Shown in pieces: positions 37,006-46,151 of a stretch of DNA of 64,000 nucleotides. Made by a program: the position numbers and the translations under genes. The notes under the pieces are model-generated. The model had not been told where the DNA came from. It was given only the letters and a program-made list of their open reading frames with translations, and did no database searches. This DNA comes from Limosilactobacillus mucosae DSM 13345 (lineage in GTDB: Bacteria; Bacillota; Bacilli; Lactobacillales; Lactobacillaceae), in NCBI RefSeq assembly GCF_001436025.1, contig NZ_AZEQ01000013.1, forward strand, positions 18,549 through 82,548. The letters are read 5' to 3'. The stretch's first letter is position 1. Each line of letters opens with the position of its first letter.

Positions 37006-37746
37006 TTGACTGAAGAAATTTTAAAAGTAGCACATTTAAACAAGTTTTACGGTAAACGTCAAGTCTTGTTCGATATTAACTTTGATCTCAAAAAAGGTGA
37101 GGTGCTGGCACTGCTGGGGCCTTCTGGATCAGGCAAGAGTACGACGATTCGCACGTTGAACGGCTTAGAGGACTTTCAAAGCGGTCAGATCACTTTTGAA
37201 GGCCAAAACGTGATTCCAGATGAAAAGCATTGGCAAGAGCTGCGGCAAAAGATCGGCATGGTTTTTCAAAGCTATGACCTGTTTCCAAATATGACGGTTT
37301 TAGAAAACATCGTCCTGGCACCAACCAAGGTTCAGCACCGGGAACAAAAGGAGGCAGAAGCTGAAGCCAAAAAACTGCTGGCCATGGTTGGCTTGAGCGA
37401 TTATGCGCAGTCTTACCCGCGGCAGCTGTCAGGTGGGCAAAAACAGCGGATTGCCATCGTCAGAGCGCTGGCGATGCATCCGGACTTGATGCTGTTTGAT
37501 GAGGTCACGGCCTCATTGGATCCTGAGATGGTAAGAGGAGTCTTGGAGATCATCAAGAAACTGAGTGACGAAGAAGACATGACGATGCTGATCGTAACCC
37601 ATGAGATGAATTTTGCCGCCCAGATTGCCGATCGGGTGCTGTTTTTGGAAGATGGTCATATTTTAGAGGATACGCCGGGTCAGCAGTTCTTTAAGCAGCC
37701 GCAGACCGAGCGTGCACAGAAGTTCTTAGAGAGTATGGATTTTTAA
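37006..37746 (+). CDS. Amino-acid ABC transporter ATPase
   Basis: This 246-residue ATPase has Walker A GPSGSGKST, the signature LSGGQKQR, Walker B LMLFDEVTASLDPE and the switch His in IVTHEM. It belongs to the polar amino-acid uptake group. The start is TTG 37006 after AAGGGGGAT; 12 nt separate it from the second permease. Confidence 0.93.
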   Translation: MTEEILKVAHLNKFYGKRQVLFDINFDLKKGEVLALLGPSGSGKSTTIRTLNGLEDFQSGQITFEGQNVIPDEKHWQELRQKIGMVFQSYDLFPNMTVLENIVLAPTKVQHREQKEAEAEAKKLLAMVGLSDYAQSYPRQLSGGQKQRIAIVRALAMHPDLMLFDEVTASLDPEMVRGVLEIIKKLSDEEDMTMLIVTHEMNFAAQIADRVLFLEDGHILEDTPGQQFFKQPQTERAQKFLESMDF

Positions 37747-37773
37747 GTGTTTTTGAGAAAAGGGGAATTAATT

Positions 37774-38631
37774 ATGAAAAAGCAGAGTCTAAAAAAACTG
37801 ATTCAAACGCTGGTATTGGCCCTGGGAGCATTTTTGCTGGCATTTGCACCATTGGCAGGTACGTTGACGGCCCATGCCGCTGATAATCAAAGTTCGGTTT
37901 CGGCAATCAAGAAGCGTGGCTATATCAAGATTGCCGTCTTTGGCGACCTGCCGCCATATGGCTGGGTCAACAAGGATGGCAAGCGCGTAGGATATGATCT
38001 GTATCTGGCACGGCGGATTGCCAAGGACTTAGGCGTCAAGGCCAAGTTCGTACAGGTTAACGCCAACAACCGAGTTGACACGCTGAACTCTAACAAGGCG
38101 GATCTGGTTTTGGCCAACTTTACGGTCACGCCGGAACGTAAGCAGACGGTTGATTTTGCCAAGCCATACATGAAGGTTTCCGTTGGGGTCGTTTCTAAAA
38201 AGAGCGATCCAATTACTAAGGTCAGCCAATTAAAGGGACAAAAGCTGATCGTCAACAAGGGAACGACGGCGGAACAATACTTTACTCAACACCAGACCGG
38301 CGCCAGTCTTTTGAAGTTTGACTCCAAGACGCAGCAGTTCAACGCGCTTAAAAATGGTCGGGCCAAGGCATTGGCTGACGATAACTCTTACCTGTACGCT
38401 TGGGTCAAGAACAATCCTAAGTACACGGTCGGCATCAAGCAGTTGGGTAAGAGCTCATACATCGCCCCAGCTGTTAAGAAAGGGAACAAGTCACTTTTGA
38501 ACTGGACCAACAAGGAAATCACCAAGCTTAACGGTGAAAACTTCTTTGAAAAAGACTACAATCAAGAGTTGAAGCCTTACTTCGGTTCCGAGGTTAAGGC
38601 TAGCGACATCATTTTGACTAATCAAAAATAG
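37774..38631 (+). CDS. Amino-acid ABC transporter substrate-binding protein (family 3)
   Basis: The 285-residue extracellular binding protein has a signal peptide ending TLTAHA-AD near residue 41 and the family-3 solute-binding fold (GYIKIAVFGDLPPYGWVNKDGKRVGYD). No lipobox cysteine is visible, unlike most Gram-positive binding proteins, so anchoring is unclear. ATG 37774 follows AAAGGGGAA. It is the last gene of a permease-permease-ATPase-binding protein operon. Cystine/cysteine is the predicted ligand from the leader peptide, not from the sequence of the pocket. Confidence 0.9.
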   Translation: MKKQSLKKLIQTLVLALGAFLLAFAPLAGTLTAHAADNQSSVSAIKKRGYIKIAVFGDLPPYGWVNKDGKRVGYDLYLARRIAKDLGVKAKFVQVNANNRVDTLNSNKADLVLANFTVTPERKQTVDFAKPYMKVSVGVVSKKSDPITKVSQLKGQKLIVNKGTTAEQYFTQHQTGASLLKFDSKTQQFNALKNGRAKALADDNSYLYAWVKNNPKYTVGIKQLGKSSYIAPAVKKGNKSLLNWTNKEITKLNGENFFEKDYNQELKPYFGSEVKASDIILTNQK

Positions 38632-38661
38632 TCATTGATGAATGCTCTAAAATATGAACTG

Positions 38662-38699
38662 TAAAAACGTCGTCGGTTAATTGCCGCGGCGTTTTTTAA
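38662..38699 (+). terminator. Terminator of the ABC transporter operon
   Basis: AAAACGTCG...GG pairs with CC...GGCGTTTT, followed by T residues. Confidence 0.8.
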
Positions 38700-38722
38700 T
38701 TGATTGATGGATGAATGTGATT

Positions 38723-38784
38723 TACTAAATTTTTAGTACAGAGTAAAAAATTTAGTTGACATGAGAAAACTACGTGACTATAAT
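38723..38784 (+). promoter_or_regulatory. Promoter and palindrome before the T-box and sulfur genes
   Basis: TTGACA (38756-38761) and TATAAT (38779-38784) are separated by 17 nt. A perfect inverted repeat TACTAAA-TT-TTTAGTA (38723-38738) lies 17 nt upstream and could bind a regulator, which is not identified. Confidence 0.7.
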
Positions 38785-38820
38785 GAGTAAAAATTAAGAA
38801 AAACATTAAATAATAATTAC

Positions 38821-39088
38821 AAAAGCGTTGAAGAGAAGAGTAGGCTGCTTTATTAGTGTTTCAGCGACTGCCGTTAGTGAAAGGGCAGCACGAACCAGCA
38901 GCTGAAGATAAGCTTGGAGCAAGGCGTTTGGTCAAATTGGCTGAATTCCCGGCAGGATCCGTTACCATCCCAGACATCAATTGGTGTTGTTGAGGCCGCT
39001 GTGGGCAATCCAGCGGTAAAATCGGGTGGTACCACGTCGGATCAGCTGCGTCGTCCTGAATCTATCAATTAGGTTCAGGGCTTTTTTA
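38821..39088 (+). promoter_or_regulatory. T-box leader before the sulfur amino-acid genes
   Basis: The T-box core GGGTGGTACCACG is at about 39024-39036. The terminator CCTGAA...TTCAGG with a T6 run is at about 39055-39088. Stem I begins GAAGAGAAGAGTAGGCTGCT, pairs with AGCAGC (38898-38903) and continues TGAAGATAAGC. The specifier codon is not clear: by analogy with glyQS it would be GAT (Asp), which does not obviously fit the downstream enzymes. Cys or Met would be expected for them. Confidence 0.85.
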
Positions 39089-39111
39089 TTGCCTTGAGAA
39101 AGGGGAAAGAC

Positions 39112-40257
39112 ATGACAGAATTTAATACCAGACTGGTACACGGACCAGCCCAAAATGACAATCAGACGGGAGCCGTCAACGTACCGATCTATACTTCAAC
39201 GACCTACCGCTATCCTAAAATTGGGGCACCGGTACAGTATGACTACGGACGTTCGGGCAATCCAACGCGCCAGTACCTGGAAGATCAATTAGCGGCTCTG
39301 GAACATGGCACGCGGGGATTTGCGCTTTCTTCTGGGATGGCGGCGATTCATACGGCATTGGCGATTTTTAAAGCCGGTGACCACATTATCGTTGGCGATC
39401 AGATCTATGGCGGCACGTTTCGGCTGCTCAATCAGTTCTTTAAACGCTGGGGACTGAGTGCAACACCGGTTGACACCAGAGATCCGGCGGCCATTGAACG
39501 CGCGATCCAGCCCAATACCAAGGCCGTTTATTTTGAGCCGGTTACCAATCCGCTGCTGCAGGTGACTTCAATTGCCGCTGTAGCTAAGGTTGCTAAAAAA
39601 CACGACTTGCTGACAATCGTCGATAACACTTTCTTAAGTCCCTATCTTTGTCAGCCATTGCCTTTAGGTGCCGATATCGTAATTCACAGTGCAACTAAAT
39701 ACCTGGCTGGGCATTCTGATGTCAGTGCGGGCGCGGTGATTACCAATGATGAAAAATTAGGCGACCGGCTCTACTTTGTGCAAAACGCGCTGGGGGCCGT
39801 GCTTTCACCAGAAGATAGCAATCTGGTTCGGCGCGGGCTGCAGACTTTAAGCGTCAGAATGGATCGCCAGCAGGCCAATGTCAAGGCAATCATTGCTCAT
39901 CTGCAGCCGCTGCCAGCCGTCAAAAAAATCTATTATCCCGGTCTGTTCGGCCAGCCAGGCTATGAAACGCTCAGCAGCCAGGCCAAGGGTGCGGGCGGCG
40001 TGCTTTCGATCGAGCTGGCTGACAATGTAGACGCAGTTAGGTTCGTTGATTCGCTGCAGCTGTTTCAACTGGCAGTCAGCCTAGGCTCAGTGGAAAGTCT
40101 GGTTGAGCTGCCAAGCAAGATGAGCCACGCAGAGCTTTCGCCAGCTGAGCAGCTTAAAGCCGGAATTACGCCGGGGCTGATCAGATTAGCGGTTGGCATC
40201 GAGGATCAGCGCGACTTGATCGCGGACCTTGATCAGGCATTAGCCAAGGCAGTTTGA
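39112..40257 (+). CDS. PLP-dependent Cys/Met metabolism enzyme (cystathionine lyase/synthase type), first copy
   Basis: The 381-residue fold-type-I PLP enzyme has the family signatures YDYGRSGNPTRQYLEDQLAALE, SSGMAAIHTAL and the PLP Lys in HSATKYLAGHSD. Members act as cystathionine beta- or gamma-lyase, cystathionine gamma-synthase or O-acylhomoserine sulfhydrylase; these are not separable here. ATG 39112 follows AAAGGGGAA. T-box control and the neighbouring transporter place it in cysteine/methionine metabolism. A second enzyme of the same family follows. Confidence 0.9.
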   Translation: MTEFNTRLVHGPAQNDNQTGAVNVPIYTSTTYRYPKIGAPVQYDYGRSGNPTRQYLEDQLAALEHGTRGFALSSGMAAIHTALAIFKAGDHIIVGDQIYGGTFRLLNQFFKRWGLSATPVDTRDPAAIERAIQPNTKAVYFEPVTNPLLQVTSIAAVAKVAKKHDLLTIVDNTFLSPYLCQPLPLGADIVIHSATKYLAGHSDVSAGAVITNDEKLGDRLYFVQNALGAVLSPEDSNLVRRGLQTLSVRMDRQQANVKAIIAHLQPLPAVKKIYYPGLFGQPGYETLSSQAKGAGGVLSIELADNVDAVRFVDSLQLFQLAVSLGSVESLVELPSKMSHAELSPAEQLKAGITPGLIRLAVGIEDQRDLIADLDQALAKAV

Positions 40258-40365
40258 TTCTCAGCAGGTCTTTATAGCGCTGGCATGCAGCATTAGAACG
40301 CATGGATCAAAACAGTCGATCACCAGTTGAATGAATCAGAAAATACCAGAAAGAGGGAATTATTT

Positions 40366-41511
40366 ATGTGTGAATGTCAAAATAAGGAAACTGAACTGTC
40401 ACTGGCAACCATCGCGGCTCAGGCCGGTAATCATGAAGATGAGCGTGGTGCGGTGGCCCTGCCGATCTATCTGTCGTCTAATTATCGTCACCCAACCTTA
40501 AAAGAGGCCATCAATTTTGATGCGACCAAAGACTATACCTACTCGCGCCTTTCAACGCCCAATCGCCGTGCCGTTGAAAAGACGCTGGCCAAATTGGAGG
40601 GCGGGACGGCAGCTTTTGCAGTCAGCTCTGGGATGGCGGCCGTTCAGCTCGCATTAAGCATCCTTGAAACCGGCGATCGTTTGATTTCACTGGATGATCT
40701 GTATGGCGGCGACTTTCGCTACTTTGATTATCTGAATCGGCATGCCGGGATTGAGTTTGATCAATGGGATGGCCGGTCGATTGCTGAACTGGTTGCCAAG
40801 CTGACGCCAAAAACCAGAATCGTCTGGCTGGAGACGCCTTCTAATCCAACCATGAAAGAAATTGACATTCAAGCAGTCGCAGCGGCCGTTCATGAATATG
40901 ATCCGCAAATCAAAGTGATCGTTGACAATACCTTTTACACGCCAATCTATCAGCGGCCACTGCTAAAAGGAGCTGACGTGGTTATTCACAGCGCGACTAA
41001 GTATCTGTCCGGGCATAACGATTTGCTGGGCGGGGCCGTGGTCGTTAAGGATGAAAAACTGACTCAGGCATACTACGACTACTACATTACGACTGGCGAT
41101 ACCTTGGATTCATTTGACTCTTGGCTGCTTTTGCGAAGTCTTAAGACGCTTAAGGTGCGCATGGCTCAGCACACTAAAAATGCCCAGGCCGTCGTTGAGT
41201 ATCTTAAGCAGGCGCCGGAAGTCGAAAAAGTGCTTTATCCAGGTAAAGGCGGTATGATCAGCTTTTATCTAAAAGAGGCTGATCAGGTTGAAAGACTGCT
41301 TGATCACGTTAAGGTAATCACCTTTGCCGAGAGTCTGGGCGGGATCGAAAGTCTGATTACGATTCCCTACTATCAGACGCACGCGGACGTTTCAGTCGAG
41401 CAGCGGCAGCGATTGGGGATTACGCCTAAGTTGTTGCGGCTGTCGGTTGGTCTTGAAGATGCGGCTGATCTGATTGCCGATATCAAACAGGCTTTAGCAG
41501 CGACCCGTTAA
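40366..41511 (+). CDS. PLP-dependent Cys/Met metabolism enzyme, second copy
   Basis: This 381-residue relative of the preceding gene has TYSRLSTPNRRAVEKTLAKLE, SSGMAAVQLAL and the PLP Lys in HSATKYLSGHNDLL. The two probably catalyse opposite or successive steps, such as gamma-synthase and beta-lyase of transsulfuration. Its N-terminus is MCECQ, with TGT at codons 2 and 4. ATG 40366 follows AGAGGGAA. The 108-nt gap from the first copy has no terminator, so both are probably one transcript. Confidence 0.88.
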   Translation: MCECQNKETELSLATIAAQAGNHEDERGAVALPIYLSSNYRHPTLKEAINFDATKDYTYSRLSTPNRRAVEKTLAKLEGGTAAFAVSSGMAAVQLALSILETGDRLISLDDLYGGDFRYFDYLNRHAGIEFDQWDGRSIAELVAKLTPKTRIVWLETPSNPTMKEIDIQAVAAAVHEYDPQIKVIVDNTFYTPIYQRPLLKGADVVIHSATKYLSGHNDLLGGAVVVKDEKLTQAYYDYYITTGDTLDSFDSWLLLRSLKTLKVRMAQHTKNAQAVVEYLKQAPEVEKVLYPGKGGMISFYLKEADQVERLLDHVKVITFAESLGGIESLITIPYYQTHADVSVEQRQRLGITPKLLRLSVGLEDAADLIADIKQALAATR

Positions 41512-41538
41512 GGTTTTCTTAACAAATTGTGAATTGAT

Positions 41539-41567
41539 TTGCGCTGACTGCCAATTCAAGCTAGAAT
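41539..41567 (+). promoter_or_regulatory. Promoter of the flippase gene
   Basis: TTGCGC (41539-41544) and TAGAAT (41562-41567) have 17-nt spacing. Confidence 0.55.
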
Positions 41568-41623
41568 AGTTAGGATTATTTTTTGAAATTTTAACAATTA
41601 AAAAGGTAGGAAAGCAGCAAATT

Positions 41624-43264
41624 ATGGATGCACAACAAAAAACGGCCCCGAGCAAGCAGGCTGCAGCCAAGGCAAAAATGCTCAGTGGGTCGGCCTGGAT
41701 GACGGCAGGGAGTGTATTGTCGCGAGTTCTGGGTGCACTTTATATCATTCCTTGGGTAACTTGGATGGGGGCCTACAGTGATCAGGCCAACGCGCTTTAT
41801 GCCAAGGGATACAACATCTACAACCTGTTTTTGGTGATCGCTACGGCGGGGATCCCATCCGCAATGTCGAAGCTGGTCGCCCATTATAATGGGATCAATC
41901 AGACCAACATCAGCAAAAAGCTATATCATACCGGGATGTACGTTTCAATGGCAACTGGAGTGATCGCGGCCTTGATCATGATGTTTGGCGCTTCACTGCT
42001 GGATGGCGGGGACCCCAATGAGATTCCAGTTATCCGTTCTTTGGCCTGGGCCGTACTCTTGATTCCCAGCATCAGCATCTCGCGGGGGTATCTGCAGGGG
42101 TACAGCTGGATGGCGCCATCTGCCATCTCGCAGCTGATTGAACAGCTCTTAAGAATCATCTACATGCTGGGGGCCACTTATCTGGTCATGAAGATCCAAA
42201 AAGGGAGTTGGGTCTTGGCGGTTACCCAGTCTACGTTTGCTGCCTTTATCGGGGCCTTGGGAGCAGCCGCGGTCTTGATCATGGCGCGGATTCACTACCG
42301 GCGGCCAATGGAGGCGATGCTGGAAAACAGTCTGGCGACACCAGAAATCTCGACGATACAGTTGATTGTCAAGATCGTTTATCAAGCCATCCCGTTTATC
42401 GTGATTGAATCAGGGATCACGATCTTCCAACTGATTGACCAATATACCTTCTTTAAGATGATGCCATTGGTTGGCCACTTTACCTACTATCAAATGAATA
42501 CGGTCTATGCCATGTTCAGCTTTAATGCCAACAAGCTTTACATGATCATCATTGCGGTGGCTACGGCCATGGCAACAACGGTGATTCCGCTGCTGGCTCA
42601 TGCACGCGCTAAAAATGATCAGGAAGGCATGCGTACGCAGATTGAAAACGCACTGGAGCTGTTCTACTTTATCATGGTGCCGGCCTCCTTGGGACTGGTT
42701 GCCATAGCACCGCAAGTCTACACGGTTTTTTATCGTTATAATCAAGCTGGGATCGTAATTTTGGAATTTGCGGCGTTTGCTTCGATTGCCATGGGACTTT
42801 ACAGTGTGGCGGCCGCGATGATGCAGGGGATTTCAGAAAACCGCAAGATGATGAAAATTTTGGGAGTCGGCATGATCATCAAGCTGATTTTGCAGTTCCC
42901 ATGCATCTGGCTTTTAAAAGGCATGGGCCCGCTATTGGCAACGGCCCTGGCTATGGTGGTGATGAACTACTTGATTTTGCATTCGTTTAATATGGAATTT
43001 GGTCTGCACTTTGAAGAAATGGCTAAGCCAACCAATCAGATTCTGGCCTTTTCTCTGGTCATGTTTGTGGTTACCAAGCTGGTGATGTTCGGCCTGGGCT
43101 ATCTAGTTAATCCGCATGGCCGCTATGCCGCATTCTTCCTTTTGATCCTTGGCGTGGCCATTGGTGGTGTTATTTATGCTTATCTGGCACTGAAGTCACG
43201 ACTGGCTGATCATTTGCTGGGCGCGCGGGCTGATCTTTTGCGCGAACGGCTGCATATGAATTAA
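41624..43264 (+). CDS. ytgP: MATE-like polysaccharide/lipid II flippase (MurJ/YtgP type)
   Basis: This 546-residue protein has about 14 membrane helices of the MOP superfamily. The N-terminal GSAWMTAGSVLSRVLGALYIIPW is characteristic of YtgP/SpoVB-like proteins, which in Firmicutes include the lipid II flippase MurJ. It probably moves a cell-wall precursor across the membrane. The ribosome site is GTAGGAAAG. A cytosolic N-terminal tail and a basic C-terminal tail are present. Lipid II versus another polysaccharide unit cannot be told from sequence. Confidence 0.88.
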   Translation: MDAQQKTAPSKQAAAKAKMLSGSAWMTAGSVLSRVLGALYIIPWVTWMGAYSDQANALYAKGYNIYNLFLVIATAGIPSAMSKLVAHYNGINQTNISKKLYHTGMYVSMATGVIAALIMMFGASLLDGGDPNEIPVIRSLAWAVLLIPSISISRGYLQGYSWMAPSAISQLIEQLLRIIYMLGATYLVMKIQKGSWVLAVTQSTFAAFIGALGAAAVLIMARIHYRRPMEAMLENSLATPEISTIQLIVKIVYQAIPFIVIESGITIFQLIDQYTFFKMMPLVGHFTYYQMNTVYAMFSFNANKLYMIIIAVATAMATTVIPLLAHARAKNDQEGMRTQIENALELFYFIMVPASLGLVAIAPQVYTVFYRYNQAGIVILEFAAFASIAMGLYSVAAAMMQGISENRKMMKILGVGMIIKLILQFPCIWLLKGMGPLLATALAMVVMNYLILHSFNMEFGLHFEEMAKPTNQILAFSLVMFVVTKLVMFGLGYLVNPHGRYAAFFLLILGVAIGGVIYAYLALKSRLADHLLGARADLLRERLHMN

Positions 43265-43269
43265 ATCAA

Positions 43270-43303
43270 TCTGCTCGTCTCAGTTTTGGGACGGGCTTTT
43301 TTA
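43270..43303 (+). terminator. Terminator after the flippase gene
   Basis: GCTCGTCTCA pairs with TGGGACGGGC (one mismatch), then a T6 run. Confidence 0.8.
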
Positions 43304-43402
43304 CTGCCAAGATTGTTGGTCAAAAAAGGTCAAAATATTTAACAAGATGATTGAGACGTGCTAAAACGTAGTCGTAAACAAGAAAGGAAGGCTGATTTTA
43401 TT

Positions 43403-43609
43403 ATGGAAATCAAAGAAACTACGATTAACCAGATGAAGAAGTCTCATTTCGACGTTACGGACACTGACAACCATGAAGTCGATCTAACCAAACTGGCTGA
43501 ACAGCCGCAAGACGCCAAGCTGGAACTGCGCGCCAAGGGTCAGATCGTTCAGGATAATCTGACGCCCAAGCAGATTAGTATAGCGGTCAATGACTTATTT
43601 GCCGCTTAA
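43403..43609 (+). CDS. Small conserved protein of unknown function (68 residues)
   Basis: The product is charged and soluble (MEIKETTINQMKKSHFDV...), with a C-terminal LTPKQISIAVNDLFAA helix. No domain was recognised. ATG 43403 has AAAGGAAGG about 13 nt upstream. The gene stands between two terminators. Moderate support from ribosome site, codon use and clear terminators. Confidence 0.6.
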   Translation: MEIKETTINQMKKSHFDVTDTDNHEVDLTKLAEQPQDAKLELRAKGQIVQDNLTPKQISIAVNDLFAA

Positions 43610-43628
43610 GCAATCAAATTCGACCATC

Positions 43629-43664
43629 AAAAAACCATGACGCTCAGGAGACGTCATGGTTTTA
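43629..43664. terminator. Bidirectional terminator
   Basis: AAAACCATGACG pairs with CGTCATGGTTTT; it serves the small gene and the converging nnrD. Confidence 0.9.
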
Positions 43665-43668
43665 TTGT

Positions 43669-44535
43669 TTAGTCCATAAATCCAATATGCGTTTTGGAAT
43701 CCTGCGCGGCAACCTTTTTCATAAAGGCAGGCAGGGCATGACTGATTTGGTGAGGCAAAACGATGTATTGATTTTCCGCGATCTGATCAGCCACGGCACT
43801 ATGCGCGTAAACGGCGGCCAATACCGCGTCCAAACCGGCATCCTTGAATTCAGCCGTAAACGAGCCGACCATTCCGGCCAGCGTATCGCCCATCCCACCG
43901 ACAGCCTGCGCGGCAGAACCGATTGGCAGCTTAAAGACCTGGTCATCATGATAGATTTCGGTATGGTGCTTTTTCAAGACAACGGTCGCATTCAGCTTTT
44001 GAACGGCTTTTTGATTGTTTTCAACGGACTGATCGGCAATCTTGATTCCTGAAAGCCGCTGCCATTCCATTTGATGTGGCGTGTAGATGACACTGATCTG
44101 GCAGGCTGGCTGTTTCAGATTTTCCCGGGCCATCAAGGTGATTGCTGAGCCGTCAATTACCAAGGTCTGACCATCGTGCACGTATTCAAAAACGTTTTTA
44201 AGAATGTGCAGGCTTTGCGCGTTATCGCCTAGACCAGGGCCAACGACCACCGTATCGGCCGCTACGATCAGGTCGCCAACCAGCTGATCGTCATTAAAAT
44301 CGGCAAACATGGCTTCTGGCAGCTGAGCATGCAGAGCTGCCGAGTTGGCTGGGTCGGTCGCAGCCGTAACCAAACCAGTCCCGCCATAGACTGCTGCGGT
44401 TGCGGCCATGATGATGGCACCACCGAAATTCTCGTTGCCGCCGACCAGCACGATCTTGCCAAAAGTTCCTTTAAAGCTTTCCTGTGGGCGGGCTTTAATG
44501 ACTTTTTGCAGAATTGACTCATCCAAGTTTTGCAT
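43669..44535 (-). CDS. nnrD: ADP/ATP-dependent NAD(P)H-hydrate dehydratase
   Basis: The enzyme repairs damaged NAD(P)HX hydrates back to NAD(P)H. The 288-residue protein matches the YjeF C-terminal/carbohydrate-kinase fold, with FGKIVLVGGNENFGGAIIMAA, VVGPGLGD and the conserved GGMGDTLAGM near residue 214. The epimerase domain is absent, as in stand-alone NnrD. It is transcribed divergently from pepV, and the 115-nt gap holds both promoters. Confidence 0.9.
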   Translation of the reverse strand: MQNLDESILQKVIKARPQESFKGTFGKIVLVGGNENFGGAIIMAATAAVYGGTGLVTAATDPANSAALHAQLPEAMFADFNDDQLVGDLIVAADTVVVGPGLGDNAQSLHILKNVFEYVHDGQTLVIDGSAITLMARENLKQPACQISVIYTPHQMEWQRLSGIKIADQSVENNQKAVQKLNATVVLKKHHTEIYHDDQVFKLPIGSAAQAVGGMGDTLAGMVGSFTAEFKDAGLDAVLAAVYAHSAVADQIAENQYIVLPHQISHALPAFMKKVAAQDSKTHIGFMD

Positions 44536-44650
44536 ATTTGATACTCCCTTTATTTAATCCAATAAAATCCACTGACGATTGATCCGTAAATCAACCCAAA
44601 TAATGTTATCATTAAATCTAGGAATTTGACTAACATTGGAGGTTTTTTTT

Positions 44651-46051
44651 ATGACGGATTGGTTAAAAGCCGCACAATCTCAAAAAGAAGAATATCTTAA
44701 CGATTTGACCACGCTGATCAAGATTCCCAGCGTGCGCAATGATGATGAAGCCACACCGGAATATCCGCTTGGCCCTGCCCCAGCCCAGGCATTGAAAGCT
44801 TTCTTGGAAATGGCTGAGCAGGATGGCTTCCGCGTTAAAAATATCGATAACGTGGCTGGCTTTGCCGAATGGGGTGAAGGCGACGAGACCTTGGCAATTC
44901 TGGCCCACCTGGATGTCATGCCGGCAGGAAAAGGCTGGGAGACCGATCCATTTAACCCAGTGATCAAGGACGGCAATCTGTATGGCCGCGGCGTTTCCGA
45001 TGACAAGGGCCCGGGAATGGCTGCCTACTATGCCTTAAAGTACTTGAAGGATCATGGTGCCGTCTTTAAGCAGAAGGTACGCTTTATCGTTGGTACCGAT
45101 GAAGAAAACGACTGGACAGGAATGAAGCGCTACTTTGAAGTGGAGCCGGCGCCGACCTATGGCTTCTCGCCAGACGCTGAATTTCCGCTGATCAATGGTG
45201 AAAAAGGACAGGTTTCACTGCTCTTGGATATTGATGGCGGCAATGAAGGCGAAGTAGTCTTAAAGCACTTTGATTCTGGTCTGCGCTTTAACATGGTGCC
45301 GCGCGATGCTGAAGCCACGATTGAAGCCGTGGACAATGAGGCCGTGGCGACTGCGTTTACCGATTTCTTGGATGAGAATCCGATTACCGGGAGCATTGAA
45401 AGCGATGCTGACGGAATTAAATTAACCGTGGTTGGCAAGGCTGCTCATGGAATGGAACCTGAAAAAGGCATCAATGCCGGGACCTATCTGGCAACGTTTT
45501 TAAAGCAGTTTGATATTCGGGGGCATGCTGGCGACTTTATCGACTTTTTGGCCAGCTATCTGCATCTGGATACGCGCGTCAATCATTTCAATGCCGCCTT
45601 TGCCACGGATAAAATGGGCGAGATGACGATGAATGCCGGCATCTTGAAGTTTGATCAGCAGGCTGGCGGACACATTGATATGAACTTCCGCTATCCAGAG
45701 GGAATCACGGCTGACGAGATCTTAAACCGCATCAAGCCGGTCGCAGCTGATCACAATTTTGCCATTTCACGCGCTCAAGGTGAGGTGCCGCATTATGTTG
45801 ACGCCGATGATCCAATCGTTACCACGCTCCTCAAGGCCTACGTTGACCAGACTGGCGATCAGACTGCCCAAGCTGAAGTCGTTGGCGGTGGTACTTACGG
45901 TCGCTTGATGAGTCGTGGGGTAGCATTTGGTGCTTTGATGCCGGATACGCCAAACACGATGCATCAGCCAAATGAATTTCAGCCGGTTGATGATCTGATC
46001 AAGTCAATGGCCATCTATATGCAGGCAATCCACGACCTAGTAGTTGAATAA
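44651..46051 (+). CDS. pepV: Dipeptidase PepV
   Basis: This 466-residue cytoplasmic di-zinc dipeptidase of family M20 is typical for lactobacilli. Metal and catalytic residues: AHLDVMPAGKGWE, GRGVSDDKGPG, GTDEENDW, SPDAEFP and the last His in TMHQPNE. Length matches PepV, slightly longer than the paralogue at 20408-21751. ATG 44651 follows TTGGAGG. It releases amino acids from dipeptides with an unblocked N-terminus. Confidence 0.93.
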   Translation: MTDWLKAAQSQKEEYLNDLTTLIKIPSVRNDDEATPEYPLGPAPAQALKAFLEMAEQDGFRVKNIDNVAGFAEWGEGDETLAILAHLDVMPAGKGWETDPFNPVIKDGNLYGRGVSDDKGPGMAAYYALKYLKDHGAVFKQKVRFIVGTDEENDWTGMKRYFEVEPAPTYGFSPDAEFPLINGEKGQVSLLLDIDGGNEGEVVLKHFDSGLRFNMVPRDAEATIEAVDNEAVATAFTDFLDENPITGSIESDADGIKLTVVGKAAHGMEPEKGINAGTYLATFLKQFDIRGHAGDFIDFLASYLHLDTRVNHFNAAFATDKMGEMTMNAGILKFDQQAGGHIDMNFRYPEGITADEILNRIKPVAADHNFAISRAQGEVPHYVDADDPIVTTLLKAYVDQTGDQTAQAEVVGGGTYGRLMSRGVAFGALMPDTPNTMHQPNEFQPVDDLIKSMAIYMQAIHDLVVE

Positions 46052-46151
46052 AGAAAACATATTGTTCAAGAAACCGTTTTCGTGGTAAAATAATAACAAG
46101 GAAAACCAATGTAGATTTTCTTAATAAGGTTGTTTTCTGGAGGTGGCAATA

